From an uncultured Lachnospiraceae bacterium (GTDB lineage: Bacteria > Bacillota > Clostridia > Lachnospirales > Lachnospiraceae), in the NCBI GenBank assembly GCA_910588125.1, contig CAJUPI010000052.1, forward strand, positions 1-23,039: a stretch of DNA of 23,039 bases, in the 5' to 3' direction. How positions within the stretch are numbered: the stretch's first letter is position 1; every line of letters begins with the position of its first letter. The position numbers and the translations under genes were made by a program. The notes under the pieces were generated by a model. It was not told the DNA's origin and ran no database searches. It saw only the letters and a list, made by a program, of their open reading frames with translations. This document shows, in pieces, positions 1 to 8,482 of this stretch.

Positions 1-50
1 AGCCGGACACTGGATAAGAAAAATGACGGGTGACTTATTTTGCAACACCC
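1..50. repeat. Right arm of a fold-back repeat, cut by the window edge (copy A)
   Basis: This stretch aligns, with about one mismatch in five and one indel, to the right arm of the complete fold-back element at 6614-6779. Both end in the same block, TTATTTTGCAAYACCC. The left arm would lie outside the window, so the inverted repeat itself cannot be seen here. It is identified only by similarity to the complete copy. Confidence 0.6.
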
Positions 51-84
51 TCCCCTTCCTCCAAGGCGTATCTTTCTAGAACCC
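51..84. repeat. Short fragment resembling the flank of the 16755-16990 repeat
   Basis: The string CCAAGGCGTATCTTTCTAGAA here resembles CCTTGGCGTATCTTCTGAGAA at the right side of the fold-back at 16755-16990. CC, GG, CGTATCTT and AGAA are shared and the central dinucleotide is changed. It directly follows copy A, so two repeat types may abut here. The match is short and could be partly chance. Confidence 0.35.
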
Positions 85-98
85 TTTATCCACCCCCG

Positions 99-127
99 TT
101 TACATTTCCGGCCGGATATGATAGCAT
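99..127 (+). promoter_or_regulatory. Candidate SigA promoter for the YitT-family gene
   Basis: A -35 box TTTACA (99-104) and a -10 box TAGCAT (122-127) are separated by 17 bp. A TG dinucleotide one base before the -10 box gives an extended -10. The start codon at 162 would have a leader of about 28 nt that carries AGGAGGT at 147-153. Confidence 0.5.
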
Positions 128-161
128 GAAAGAAGATTTCCGGAACAGGAGGTAAAGGAAT

Positions 162-1019
162 ATGAAAGGGAACAAAAATGAGCGTATCAAGGATATGATG
201 TATGACTTTGCAGGCGCATTTTTGCAAGCATTAGGAATTTGGTGCTTTATTGAACCATGCATGATTGCGCCAGGAGGCGTGTCAGGCATGGCTCTTTTGA
301 TTAACCATCTGACAAAGTTTCCGGTAGGTATCATGACCCTGCTCCTGAATATCCCGCTTCTGATCAGTTCCTATGTATGCTTAAACCGCAGGATGACAGG
401 GAAGACGATACAGACGGTTTTCATTATGTCTCTGGTACTGGACGGTTTCGTTGCGCCTTTGTTCCCCCAGTATGCCGGAGACAAGCTGATATCCTCCGTT
501 TTCGGAGGAATTCTGGCAGGTGTGGGGATGGCGCTGGTTTTTATGCGGGATTCCACGACAGGAGGCGGGGATATTTTGGCGAAACTGCTGCAGAAACGAT
601 TTCCTTATATGCACACCGGATATGCACTGATGATGATCGATGTGGTGGTAATCGGTGCTTCTGTGCTGGTGTTTGGCAAACTGGAGGCGGCATTATATGG
701 ATTGATTTCCATGGTGGCGACTACCCAAACGATTGATGCCATTCTTTATGGTATGAACAAGGGGGCCATGGTGATGATCCATTCGGAAAAGAACCGGGAA
801 ATTGCCGACGAGATCATGGAACGGCTGAACCGGGGAACCACATTTTTTAAAAGCGTGGGAGGCTACAGCAAAAAGGAAGGAGAGACGCTGCTGTGCGTGA
901 TCGATCGCAAACAGTTTTATTTGATCAAGGAAATTGCCTATGCCCATGATCCCCGGGCTTTTGTGGTGGTGTCGGAGACGAAAGAAACCTATGGGGAAGG
1001 ATTTTTGGATATTCGCTGA
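162..1019 (+). CDS. YitT family membrane protein (DUF161/DUF2179)
   Basis: Integral membrane protein of 285 aa, the usual length for the YitT family in Bacillota. The N-terminal two thirds hold about five hydrophobic segments, including the conserved stretch IAPGGVSGMALLIN near residue 35 and a TTGGGD motif near residue 130. The last third (about 210-280) is a soluble DUF2179 domain with the RGTT and VGGYS motifs. The start is supported by AGGAGGT eight bases upstream. The molecular function of the family is not established, and the soluble domain is thought to be a ligand-binding regulatory module. It seems to be a single-gene unit: the next gene has its own promoter about 30 bp after the stop. 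Family assignment is firm; the transported substrate, if any, is unknown. Confidence 0.9.
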   Translation: MKGNKNERIKDMMYDFAGAFLQALGIWCFIEPCMIAPGGVSGMALLINHLTKFPVGIMTLLLNIPLLISSYVCLNRRMTGKTIQTVFIMSLVLDGFVAPLFPQYAGDKLISSVFGGILAGVGMALVFMRDSTTGGGDILAKLLQKRFPYMHTGYALMMIDVVVIGASVLVFGKLEAALYGLISMVATTQTIDAILYGMNKGAMVMIHSEKNREIADEIMERLNRGTTFFKSVGGYSKKEGETLLCVIDRKQFYLIKEIAYAHDPRAFVVVSETKETYGEGFLDIR

Positions 1020-1048
1020 CTGGCAAAGCATTTCATGATAAAAAGAAA

Positions 1049-1077
1049 ATGACTTTGAAAACACTCCATGTTATAAT
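1049..1077 (+). promoter_or_regulatory. Candidate promoter of the binding protein-sensor kinase unit
   Basis: A perfect -10 box TATAAT (1072-1077) lies 17 bp after ATGACT (1049-1054), a 4/6 match to the -35 consensus. Transcription would start near 1084. The leader then holds two small perfect inverted repeats, TACCCT/AGGGTA (1087-1107) and TGTCA/TGACA (1108-1124), just before the ribosome site AAGGAG (1126-1131). Confidence 0.6.
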
Positions 1078-1138
1078 AGGAGAAAGTACCCTTGTCCACT
1101 GAGGGTATGTCAGTAAAATTGACAAAAGGAGAACGGTA

Positions 1139-2584
1139 ATGATGAAAAGGCTATATGCAGTTGGTTTGGCAATCATTTTGGTTGTCAGTTTACAGGGATG
1201 CGGAAAGAAAAGCTTGTTGGATCCTAAGGATCCGGTATCTTTGACGGTATGGCATTATTATAATGGCTCCCAGCAGGCGGCGTTTGATGCGCTGGTGGAG
1301 GAGTTTAATGAAACTGTCGGCCAGGAAAAGGGAATCTATGTACAGGGATATTCCCAGGGTTCGGTTCCGGATTTGGAGTCGGCGGTGCGGGATGCGATTG
1401 ACGGAAAGGTGGGAGCAGATTCCATGCCGGATATATTTTCCTCTTATGCGGATACGGCATATGAGGTGGAGCAGGCAGGGGCCTTAGCCAATTTGTCGGA
1501 TTATCTAAGCGAGGAAGAACTGGCTCAGTACGTGGATTCATACCTGGAAGAGGGCCGGATTGCTGCGGACGGGACACTCCGGATTTTTCCGACAGCAAAA
1601 TCGACAGAGATTATGATGATCAATAAGACAGACTGGGAACCTTTCGCTGCGGCAACAGGGATAACCCTTGAAAGTATGGAAACCATAGAAGGCGTGGTGG
1701 CGGCTGCCCAGGCATACTATGAGTGGACGGACGGCCTTACTCTGGAGACTCCGGGGGACGGGAAAGCGCTTTATGGCAGAGATGCGGTGGCAAACTATTT
1801 TATTATCGGGATGCAGCAGATGGGAGTGGAGATTTTCCAGGTGGAAAATGGGGAGATGACGCTTCATGTGCCTAAGGAGGAGTTGCATCGCCTTTGGGAA
1901 AACTATTATGTTCCGATGGTGAAAGGATATTTTGGGGCTTATGGGTCATTTCGCTCCGATGATGTGAAGACAGGAGATATTCTGGCCTATACCGGTTCCA
2001 TTTCCTCCGCCATGTATTTTCCAGATCAGGTCGAGTTGGACAATGGCAGCCATGCCATAGATTATATGGTGATGGCGGCGCCTATATTTCAGGGGGGAAA
2101 GAACTATGCCGTACAGCAGGGCGCCGGTATGGTAGTCAGCAAATCGGACGAAAAGCATGAGTATGCGGCAGTAGAATTTTTGAAATGGTTTACCCAGGCA
2201 GAGAATAACCTACGTTTTGGCTGTGTATCAGGTTATCTGCCGGTAAGGAAAGAGGCCAACAGCAGTGAGAAGCTGGATCAGGTGATCGCAAAGCAAGAAC
2301 TTTTAGTGGCGCCAAAGACATACGATTGCCTGACGACAATTTTTGATGAGATGAGTGATATTACTCTTTATACCAATAAAAGCTTTAAGAATGGATCTGC
2401 TGCCAGAAAGGTACTGGAGTATCATCTCGCAGACAAGGCATCCGAGGATCGTGCGGCAGTGGCGGCATTGCTGGAGCAGGGAGAGAGCCTGGAGGAGGCG
2501 GCAGGGCCTTATGTGACAGAAGAGGCTTTTGAGGCATGGTATGATTCCTTTTGTGAGGCATTGCATGCGGCAATTGATGGATAA
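1139..2584 (+). CDS. Extracellular solute-binding lipoprotein (family 1)
   Basis: Secreted lipoprotein of 481 aa. The N-terminus has a short basic start, a hydrophobic core and a lipobox LQGC, so mature protein would be anchored through Cys21. The rest fits a family 1 (MalE-like) ABC solute-binding protein: LTVWHYYNGS near residue 34, FNETVGQEKGI, and a late segment EFLKWFTQAENNLRFG typical of the second lobe. AAGGAG sits seven bases before the start. No ABC permease or ATPase gene is adjacent. Instead, about 60 bp downstream is a large membrane sensor kinase with an extracytoplasmic domain. This suggests, as inference, that the protein delivers or presents a ligand to that kinase rather than to a transporter. 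The ligand is probably a sugar or similar small solute, but this cannot be read from sequence. It could still serve a transporter encoded elsewhere. Confidence 0.88.
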   Translation: MMKRLYAVGLAIILVVSLQGCGKKSLLDPKDPVSLTVWHYYNGSQQAAFDALVEEFNETVGQEKGIYVQGYSQGSVPDLESAVRDAIDGKVGADSMPDIFSSYADTAYEVEQAGALANLSDYLSEEELAQYVDSYLEEGRIAADGTLRIFPTAKSTEIMMINKTDWEPFAAATGITLESMETIEGVVAAAQAYYEWTDGLTLETPGDGKALYGRDAVANYFIIGMQQMGVEIFQVENGEMTLHVPKEELHRLWENYYVPMVKGYFGAYGSFRSDDVKTGDILAYTGSISSAMYFPDQVELDNGSHAIDYMVMAAPIFQGGKNYAVQQGAGMVVSKSDEKHEYAAVEFLKWFTQAENNLRFGCVSGYLPVRKEANSSEKLDQVIAKQELLVAPKTYDCLTTIFDEMSDITLYTNKSFKNGSAARKVLEYHLADKASEDRAAVAALLEQGESLEEAAGPYVTEEAFEAWYDSFCEALHAAIDG

Positions 2585-2646
2585 AAAGCACGAGAACAGA
2601 TAAACTGTCTTCAGCGGCAACTATTTTATAGAGGATGGACAGGAAT

Positions 2647-5600
2647 ATGAGGAATAAGAATAAACAAAACAGAAAAAAGTCAACGATTTTCCGGATCTTC
2701 CTGATTCCCTTGATTGCCATCATGTTGGTGCAAAGTACCATTACCCTTGGCACTCTGATGTTCAAAGGGATCATGAAAACACTGGAGGAGTATTCCAGCA
2801 GTATGATGAGCCGCCTGGTGGAAAACCGCATGGTAATCCTGCAAAACGATATGAACCAGCGCTGGTCCGCCATTCAGGAGCAGGAAGAATTGATGAATGG
2901 CTTTCTGGAACAGTTTTTACAGGGGGAGGGCATATCACTGGAGGCATTTCTTCAATCCAGTGAGGAAAAAGTAGGATTGCTGGAGCAATTGTTTCCGGAG
3001 TGTCTGGAGATCTTACATAATAATGGCACAACCGGGGTTTTTCTGATTTTGACAGGAACGGATATGGCAGCACCTGGAGATTTTGACGGTTTCTTTATCC
3101 GCGATTCCGATCCGGAAAAAAATTCTGCGAATTATAAAGATCTGTTACTGGAGAGAGGAAACAAAAGGCTTTCCAGAACTTGGGATATTCCATTGGACAC
3201 CAACTGGACTACCCGGTTTTCCATGGACGGATTAGGAGGAAATCCTTCTGACAATTATTTTTATGAGCCCTGGCGGGCCGGAGCAGAATATGAAGATGCC
3301 GATACCAAAGATCTGGGCTATTGGTCCATGCCTTTTTCTTTGGAAAAGAAAATAACGGATGCCTATGAGATGATTACTTACTCTTTGCCGCTTCGGTTCA
3401 AAGGAAAGGTTTACGGCGTGCTGGGGGTGGAAATTTCCAGCAAAATTCTAAATGATTATTTTCCGGTGGCCGAGCTAAATGATTCTCAGCAGTCCGGATA
3501 TATGCTGGCAGTAAAGAAAGAAAATGACTGCTATACTCCGCTGGTAGGAAAAGGTGTGCTTTATAATCTGGTCCGTTCCATGACTGAAGGGTTTGTTTTG
3601 AAAGAAACTGGCTATGACAATTTGTCTTTGGTTCAGGACGTCGATTTAAGCGGACAAGGGATTTATGCGGTGGAATGTCCGCTGAATTTATACAGCAATA
3701 ATGTTCCATATGATAATACGGAATGGGTTCTTTTGGGATTGGATACAGAGGAAGATCTGTTTGGCATGAGCCGTCATCTATATGTCTGGATTGTCGCGGC
3801 TATATTGATTGGTTTGATTTTTGGCGTAGTTGGCATTTATTTTATGGTGAGGCACCTGACTAAGCCGGTCCAGCAGTTGATGAGCTGCATCAGCAAGGGA
3901 AGGGCGGGCCTGCAGGAGTTTAAGCCCTCGAACATTCTAGAGATCGATGCCCTGTATCAGGTAGTGACGGATCTGACAGAGCAGCAGAAAGAAGCGGAGA
4001 ACATTCTTTTAGAAGAAAAGGAACGTTATAAAGTTGCGTTGGAAGCCTCCAAGGACATCTTTTTTTCTTATGATTTGCAGAGCCAGATGTTGGATCTTGT
4101 CAATCACAAGACAATGAGCGGGCAATGGCAGTGCCCCAAAACAGAGAGCGGCTTTATCAATCCTGAATATGTATATGAGGCTGACCGGGAGGATGCGATG
4201 AGGGCGCTGCAAAGGGATGCGGATAATCCGTACGCGGAATTCCGCATCCGTTGGCCGGGGGAAACGGAATTTGTCTGGGTAGCTCTTACGGGAAAAGCAG
4301 TCTATGACACAGATGGCAGGCGCTGGAAGCTGGTGGGAAGCATTCGCAATATCCAGGAACAAAAAGAGCGGGAGGCCAGGCAGCTTCGAAAGAATACGAT
4401 AGACGGGGTCACCGGACTTTATGTGTTCGGCGCAGGTATGGAACAGCTGGTAGCGTGTCGGAGAAGCTGTCCGGATGGAGTAGCGGTTGATTTGTTTTTG
4501 GACGGGATGAAGCAGGTCAATGAAAAAAACGGCATTGTATTTGGCGACATGATGTTAGAAGAGATCGGAATCCTGATTCAGGAGAAATGCCGGGAGTTGA
4601 CGAAGAAAACGGGCTGTCCGACCGTAGCTTTCCGTTTGAACCGAGATGAATTTGTCCTTTGGCTGGAAAAATATTCTAAGACGAAGACAGTAGAATTTGT
4701 GCAGGCTTTGGCAGAAAAAATATCACAAGGCTTTGAAGAAGAAATTTTTCATATGAGGATGTATGCCGGCCTGGCCCGGGGAGGAAAAGAACGATCCGGT
4801 GAGGAATTGATCCGTATGGCAAAACTTGCTCAAAGAAGGGCCGCTTCTGGCGGGAGCGGGGTGTTATTTTATGAAGATATCCCTGAGAAAAGCCGGGGGA
4901 TTCTGCCTGCTTTGCAGGGACATGAAATCAACAGTCCGGGATATGGAGAAGATATCAGCCTGGCGTCGGTGGCATTGAATCTGTTTGGCCGGGGGTCTCA
5001 TTTCCCGGCGCAGATGATGCTGATGATTCGGAAAATCGGCAGATTTTATCAGGCAGGTGGAGTACAGGTATCTTTGTTGCAGGCGGATTTCAATTCCAAC
5101 TATCTGAATTATCAATGGCATCAAGAAGAAACTATTGCCAGGGAAAACGTAAGAAAATATAGAGAAGAAGAAAAAGAGGCCTTTTACACCTGGTTGGGAG
5201 AGGCGGAGGTACGTTATTTTACGGAAGAGGACAGCCGGCAAAGGGTGCTTCAGTGCTTTTTGAGTATTGAACCGGGGGAGCGGGGCGTTTTGCTGCCATT
5301 ATATGATAATGGGAGCTATATCGGAAATCTTTGTATTTTGGGGATTGATCCTGAGCTTTTTATGAATGGTGAGGAATATCAGAATCTGGTGGAGCTGGGG
5401 CGGGCGATTCAGAGCCAGTTAAACCAGCAACAGCACGATATTGCCAGTAAGGCAAAATCAGAATTTTTATCCCGGATGAGTCATGAGATTCGCACGCCTA
5501 TGAATGGCATCATTGGTATGGCGGCCATTGCCCTGCAACAGGGACAAAGCCAGGAGAGGGTTATGGACTGCCTGCAAAAAATACAGTCTTCCTCTGATTA

Positions 5601-6579
5601 TCTTTTGGGACTGATCAACGATATTCTTGATATGTCTAAAATCGAAAGCGGAAAGATGAAACTGGAGCCTGTCAATTTTAACATGCAGGAAATGATAGGG
5701 ACGATAAAGGAGCTGATCACGGCGCAGACCACAGTCAAAAATATTGATTTTGTACAAAAAGTTGCATTGACCCATTCTTGGTTTGTGGCAGATAGAATTC
5801 GCATCAGCCAGGTGCTGATCAATCTGTTGGGGAATGCGGTAAAATTTACGCCGGCAAGAGGAACGATTACTTTGACTGTGGAAGAAACCCATGCGGACGA
5901 AGAAAAGGCCATAGTGTACTTTGCTGTAAGGGATACGGGAATCGGCATTGCCAAGGAGGATCAGGATCGGGTATTTCGTTCGTTTGAGCAGGCTTCCGGC
6001 GCCAATCCGTCAAAACAACAGGGGACGGGTCTGGGGCTTTCCATCAGCAGCCGTCTGGTGCAAATAATGGGGAGCAATATCCAGCTAAGCAGCGCAACCG
6101 GGGAAGGAAGCACATTCAGTTTTTCCATTCCGCTGGCACTTGGCGAGGACGAGGGAGAAGAGTTACAAAAAGAAATGATTTCTTTCCAGGGATATCGCGT
6201 TTTGGTGGTGGAGGATAATGAACTGAATTCCGAGATTGCCCAATGCTTATTGGAGGAACGGGGATTTGAGGTGGATTGTGTTTATGATGGCGTGGAGGCG
6301 ATCGAACGGATCCGCTCCACGGAACCGGGAACTTATGATGTGATTTTGATGGACATTATGATGCCGGTGATGGATGGATTGGAGGCGGCCCGCACCATCC
6401 GCAGCATGGATCGGGAAGATTGCCATACCATACCGATCATCGCGATGTCGGCCAATGCTTTTGACGATGATTTGAAAAAGTCGGTGGAATGTGGGATGAA
6501 CGGACATTTATCGAAGCCGGTGGAGGTGGATAAGCTGTACCGGACTCTGGATGAGGTGATTCGGGGGGAGAAAAAGTAG
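2647..6579 (+). CDS. Hybrid sensor histidine kinase/response regulator with PAS-like and degenerate GGDEF domains
   Basis: Membrane-bound hybrid kinase of 1310 aa from this start. An in-frame ATG at 2635 has no spaced ribosome site, whereas 2647 has GAGGA about 11 bases upstream. Order of parts: membrane helix at 14-36; extracytoplasmic sensor at about 40-375 that fits a dCache-type domain; second helix at 379-401; HAMP-like and coiled linker; PAS-like region at about 455-575; GGDEF-like domain in which the signature reads NRDEF (from residue 665); GAF-like region at about 790-920; HisKA with phospho-acceptor His946 in SHEIRTP; HATPase with N box near 1059-1065, DTGIGI at 1096 and GTGLGL at 1126; C-terminal receiver with phospho-acceptor Asp1236 in LMDIMMP. 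It has no HPt or DNA-binding output domain, and no partner regulator is nearby. It is likely co-transcribed with the upstream binding protein. Confidence 0.9.
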   Translation: MRNKNKQNRKKSTIFRIFLIPLIAIMLVQSTITLGTLMFKGIMKTLEEYSSSMMSRLVENRMVILQNDMNQRWSAIQEQEELMNGFLEQFLQGEGISLEAFLQSSEEKVGLLEQLFPECLEILHNNGTTGVFLILTGTDMAAPGDFDGFFIRDSDPEKNSANYKDLLLERGNKRLSRTWDIPLDTNWTTRFSMDGLGGNPSDNYFYEPWRAGAEYEDADTKDLGYWSMPFSLEKKITDAYEMITYSLPLRFKGKVYGVLGVEISSKILNDYFPVAELNDSQQSGYMLAVKKENDCYTPLVGKGVLYNLVRSMTEGFVLKETGYDNLSLVQDVDLSGQGIYAVECPLNLYSNNVPYDNTEWVLLGLDTEEDLFGMSRHLYVWIVAAILIGLIFGVVGIYFMVRHLTKPVQQLMSCISKGRAGLQEFKPSNILEIDALYQVVTDLTEQQKEAENILLEEKERYKVALEASKDIFFSYDLQSQMLDLVNHKTMSGQWQCPKTESGFINPEYVYEADREDAMRALQRDADNPYAEFRIRWPGETEFVWVALTGKAVYDTDGRRWKLVGSIRNIQEQKEREARQLRKNTIDGVTGLYVFGAGMEQLVACRRSCPDGVAVDLFLDGMKQVNEKNGIVFGDMMLEEIGILIQEKCRELTKKTGCPTVAFRLNRDEFVLWLEKYSKTKTVEFVQALAEKISQGFEEEIFHMRMYAGLARGGKERSGEELIRMAKLAQRRAASGGSGVLFYEDIPEKSRGILPALQGHEINSPGYGEDISLASVALNLFGRGSHFPAQMMLMIRKIGRFYQAGGVQVSLLQADFNSNYLNYQWHQEETIARENVRKYREEEKEAFYTWLGEAEVRYFTEEDSRQRVLQCFLSIEPGERGVLLPLYDNGSYIGNLCILGIDPELFMNGEEYQNLVELGRAIQSQLNQQQHDIASKAKSEFLSRMSHEIRTPMNGIIGMAAIALQQGQSQERVMDCLQKIQSSSDYLLGLINDILDMSKIESGKMKLEPVNFNMQEMIGTIKELITAQTTVKNIDFVQKVALTHSWFVADRIRISQVLINLLGNAVKFTPARGTITLTVEETHADEEKAIVYFAVRDTGIGIAKEDQDRVFRSFEQASGANPSKQQGTGLGLSISSRLVQIMGSNIQLSSATGEGSTFSFSIPLALGEDEGEELQKEMISFQGYRVLVVEDNELNSEIAQCLLEERGFEVDCVYDGVEAIERIRSTEPGTYDVILMDIMMPVMDGLEAARTIRSMDREDCHTIPIIAMSANAFDDDLKKSVECGMNGHLSKPVEVDKLYRTLDEVIRGEKK

Positions 6580-6613
6580 AAAATCCAAAAAATAACCTAA
6601 TTCTGTTTGAGAC

Positions 6614-6779
6614 GGGTGTTGAAAATAAAACGCCCGTCATTTCGCTTATCTTGTGTTAGGTTGTTTGCGAACATACTGTCTGATTTTAGCGGGCTTTTTC
6701 CGTTAAGAGCAGTCTGTATGTACGTGGACCATCCGAACACAGGATAGAGAAATGGCGGGCGGTTTATTTTGCAATACCC
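6614..6779. repeat. Large fold-back repeat between convergent genes (copy B)
   Basis: An imperfect inverted repeat with arms of about 50 bp (6614-6663 and 6729-6779; roughly four of five positions pair). The outer ends are GGGTGTTG and TTGCAATACCC. Pairing continues inward: ACATAC (6671-6676) with GTATGT (6716-6721), then TTAGCGG with CCGTTAA around a T-rich loop, so the whole 166 bp can fold as one hairpin. It lies 35 bp after the sensor kinase stop and 26 bp from the stop of the opposing MATE gene. No T-run directly follows either arm, so it is not a classical intrinsic terminator, although it may still stop or process transcripts from both sides. Confidence 0.85.
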
Positions 6780-6804
6780 TTGATTCATTATATCAGATAC
6801 AATC

Positions 6805-8172
6805 TTAATTCAGGTTCCGAATCTTCTTTTGATAAATTCGAATAAAAAGTATGGTAGTCATGGCAACCGAGATGATCTCTGCTAAAGGAAAAGCATACCA
6901 GACAGCATGCAGGCCAACAAACCGGGCGAATAAATAGGCCAGCGGCAGCAGACATAAAAGCTGTCTGGCAACCGAGGTAAGCAGGCTGTAGACACCATTG
7001 CCCAGAGCCTGGAATACCGATCCCACGATGATACAGTATCCGGCGAACAGAAAACTCAGGCTAATGATCCGCAAAGCGGGAACCCCGATTTCTAACATTT
7101 GTTCAGAGGCGTTGAAAAGAAGCAGCATCTCGGCAGTAAACACCTGGAAGATGAAAAGGCCGGTAAGCATGATGGAAACAGCAATAAAAATACTGAATTT
7201 GGCAGTTTCCATGATTCGTTTCTTATCGCGGGCGCCATAATTGAAGGCAATGATGGGGATCATACCGTTGTTCAGGCCAAAAATCGGCATGAAGATAAAG
7301 CTTTGCAGCTTAAAGTAAACGCCCAGTACTGTTACAGCAGTAGCGGTAAAGCCGACCAGAATCAGATTCAGGAAATAGGTCATCACAGAGCTGATGGACT
7401 GCATAATAATAGAAGGAACACCAACCTCATAAATAACCCGGATGGTAGGAAGGCTGGGGGAGAATCCCCGCATGCTGATGCTGACATCCGTATTTTTCCG
7501 AAGATTGAAAATCAGTGATAAAATCATAGCTAATATCTGGCCGATCACTGTGGCAATGGCCGCTCCGCTGATCCCCAGGGCCGGAAAGCCAAAAAGACCG
7601 AAAATCAGGATCGGATCGAGTATGATATTGGTGATAGCGCCGGCTCCCTGAGAGTACATATTGTAGATGGTGCGTCCGGTAGACTGCAAAATCCTCTCAA
7701 ATACCATCTCCAGAAAGATACCAAAGGAGAAAACCATGCAGATTGTCAGATACTGTACTCCGTACTCAATAATGGCGGCATCACTGGTCTGGCTGGAAAA
7801 ATAAAGCCGTGAGCCAAAAAGACCGAACAGCGCAAAACAAATGGCGCCGGCGATGGCAAGAAAGATGCCGTTGACAGCCGCCTTCTGAGCCTCCTCCTGA
7901 TCCTGAGCTCCCAGAGAGCGGGATAAAAGTGCATTGACACCGACGCAAGTTCCGCTGGATACGGCAATCAACAAAGTCTGGACAGGAAAAGCCATAGATA
8001 CGGCTGTCAAAGCGGCTTCCCCCAGCTGTGCGACAAAGATGCTGTCAATAATGTTATACATGGCCTGGACAAGCATGGAAAGAATCATGGGAAGAGACAT
8101 GGTGATTAATAGCGGCCGGATGGGCATAGTCCCCATCTTGTTTGGTGCGGTTTTTTTGGTAGATTCAGACAT
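6805..8172 (-). CDS. MATE family multidrug/cation antiporter
   Basis: Integral membrane protein of 455 aa, the usual length of a 12-helix MATE exporter. Early residues show the family pattern: PIRPLLITMSLPMILSMLVQ leading into YNIIDSIFVAQLGE and the first-half AVSMAFPVQTL. A second related half begins near residue 240 (GVPSIIMQSISSVMTYFLN). Such pumps expel drugs or cationic metabolites using a sodium or proton gradient. The substrate here cannot be told. The start has AAAGGA about seven bases upstream and a near-consensus promoter. The gene is monocistronic, divergent from the hydro-lyase operon and convergent with the sensor kinase. Confidence 0.93.
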   Translation of the reverse strand: MSESTKKTAPNKMGTMPIRPLLITMSLPMILSMLVQAMYNIIDSIFVAQLGEAALTAVSMAFPVQTLLIAVSSGTCVGVNALLSRSLGAQDQEEAQKAAVNGIFLAIAGAICFALFGLFGSRLYFSSQTSDAAIIEYGVQYLTICMVFSFGIFLEMVFERILQSTGRTIYNMYSQGAGAITNIILDPILIFGLFGFPALGISGAAIATVIGQILAMILSLIFNLRKNTDVSISMRGFSPSLPTIRVIYEVGVPSIIMQSISSVMTYFLNLILVGFTATAVTVLGVYFKLQSFIFMPIFGLNNGMIPIIAFNYGARDKKRIMETAKFSIFIAVSIMLTGLFIFQVFTAEMLLLFNASEQMLEIGVPALRIISLSFLFAGYCIIVGSVFQALGNGVYSLLTSVARQLLCLLPLAYLFARFVGLHAVWYAFPLAEIISVAMTTILFIRIYQKKIRNLN

Positions 8173-8212
8173 ATGAATTTCCTTTCAGGGGTATTTTTGG
8201 TGCATAGGTATC

Positions 8213-8241
8213 ATTCTACTATTGATAAAATTTATTGTCAA
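8213..8241 (-). promoter_or_regulatory. Near-consensus SigA promoter of the MATE gene
   Basis: Read on the minus strand, a perfect -35 box TTGACA (8241-8236) is followed after 17 bp by TAGAAT (8218-8213). The transcript would start near 8206, leaving a leader of about 35 nt before the start codon at 8172. Confidence 0.75.
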
Positions 8242-8424
8242 TCGAAAGTGGGGATTTCTTGTCTGATCTTGTCAATGGTGGAGGGGAGACGGAGGGGTAC
8301 GCCGAACCCGGTTCTCCTCCCCAGCCTTTTCCGGCAAAGTATACTCTACGGCTGCGACCCTTTCGCGACACATGAAACAGATAACCCTATAACCATCCGT
8401 TATAAGAAATATGAGCATTATGTA
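8242..8424. other. Divergent intergenic region without a gene
   Basis: This stretch lies between the promoters of the MATE gene and the hydro-lyase operon. It holds a GC-rich patch at 8281-8322 that can fold: GGGGAG (8283-8288) pairs with CTCCCC near its end, with GGG/CCC inside. No open frame with a ribosome site, no T-box features and no known repeat were seen. The hairpin could be the scar of an old element or a binding site; no function is assigned. Confidence 0.4.
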
Positions 8425-8454
8425 TTGTCATCATAACAGGATAAATGCTATAAT
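8425..8454 (+). promoter_or_regulatory. Promoter of the twin hydro-lyase operon
   Basis: TTGTCA (8425-8430) and a perfect TATAAT (8449-8454) are 18 bp apart, and a TG at 8446-8447 makes an extended -10. Transcription would start near 8461, only about 22 nt before the start codon at 8483. That leaves no room for a T-box or other attenuator, so any control must be at the promoter. Confidence 0.75.
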
Positions 8455-8482
8455 CATGAAAGCAGAGCAGACAGGAGGAAAG

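Noticed and set aside
6579..6805. Copy B as an ordinary bidirectional intrinsic terminator.
   Set aside because: Neither arm is directly followed by a T-run on either strand; it is much longer than usual terminators and has a related copy elsewhere. A role in ending transcription is possible but not by the standard signal.
8455..8482. A T-box or leucine attenuator before the hydro-lyase operon.
   Set aside because: The promoter leaves a leader of only about 22 nt, which cannot hold such a structure.
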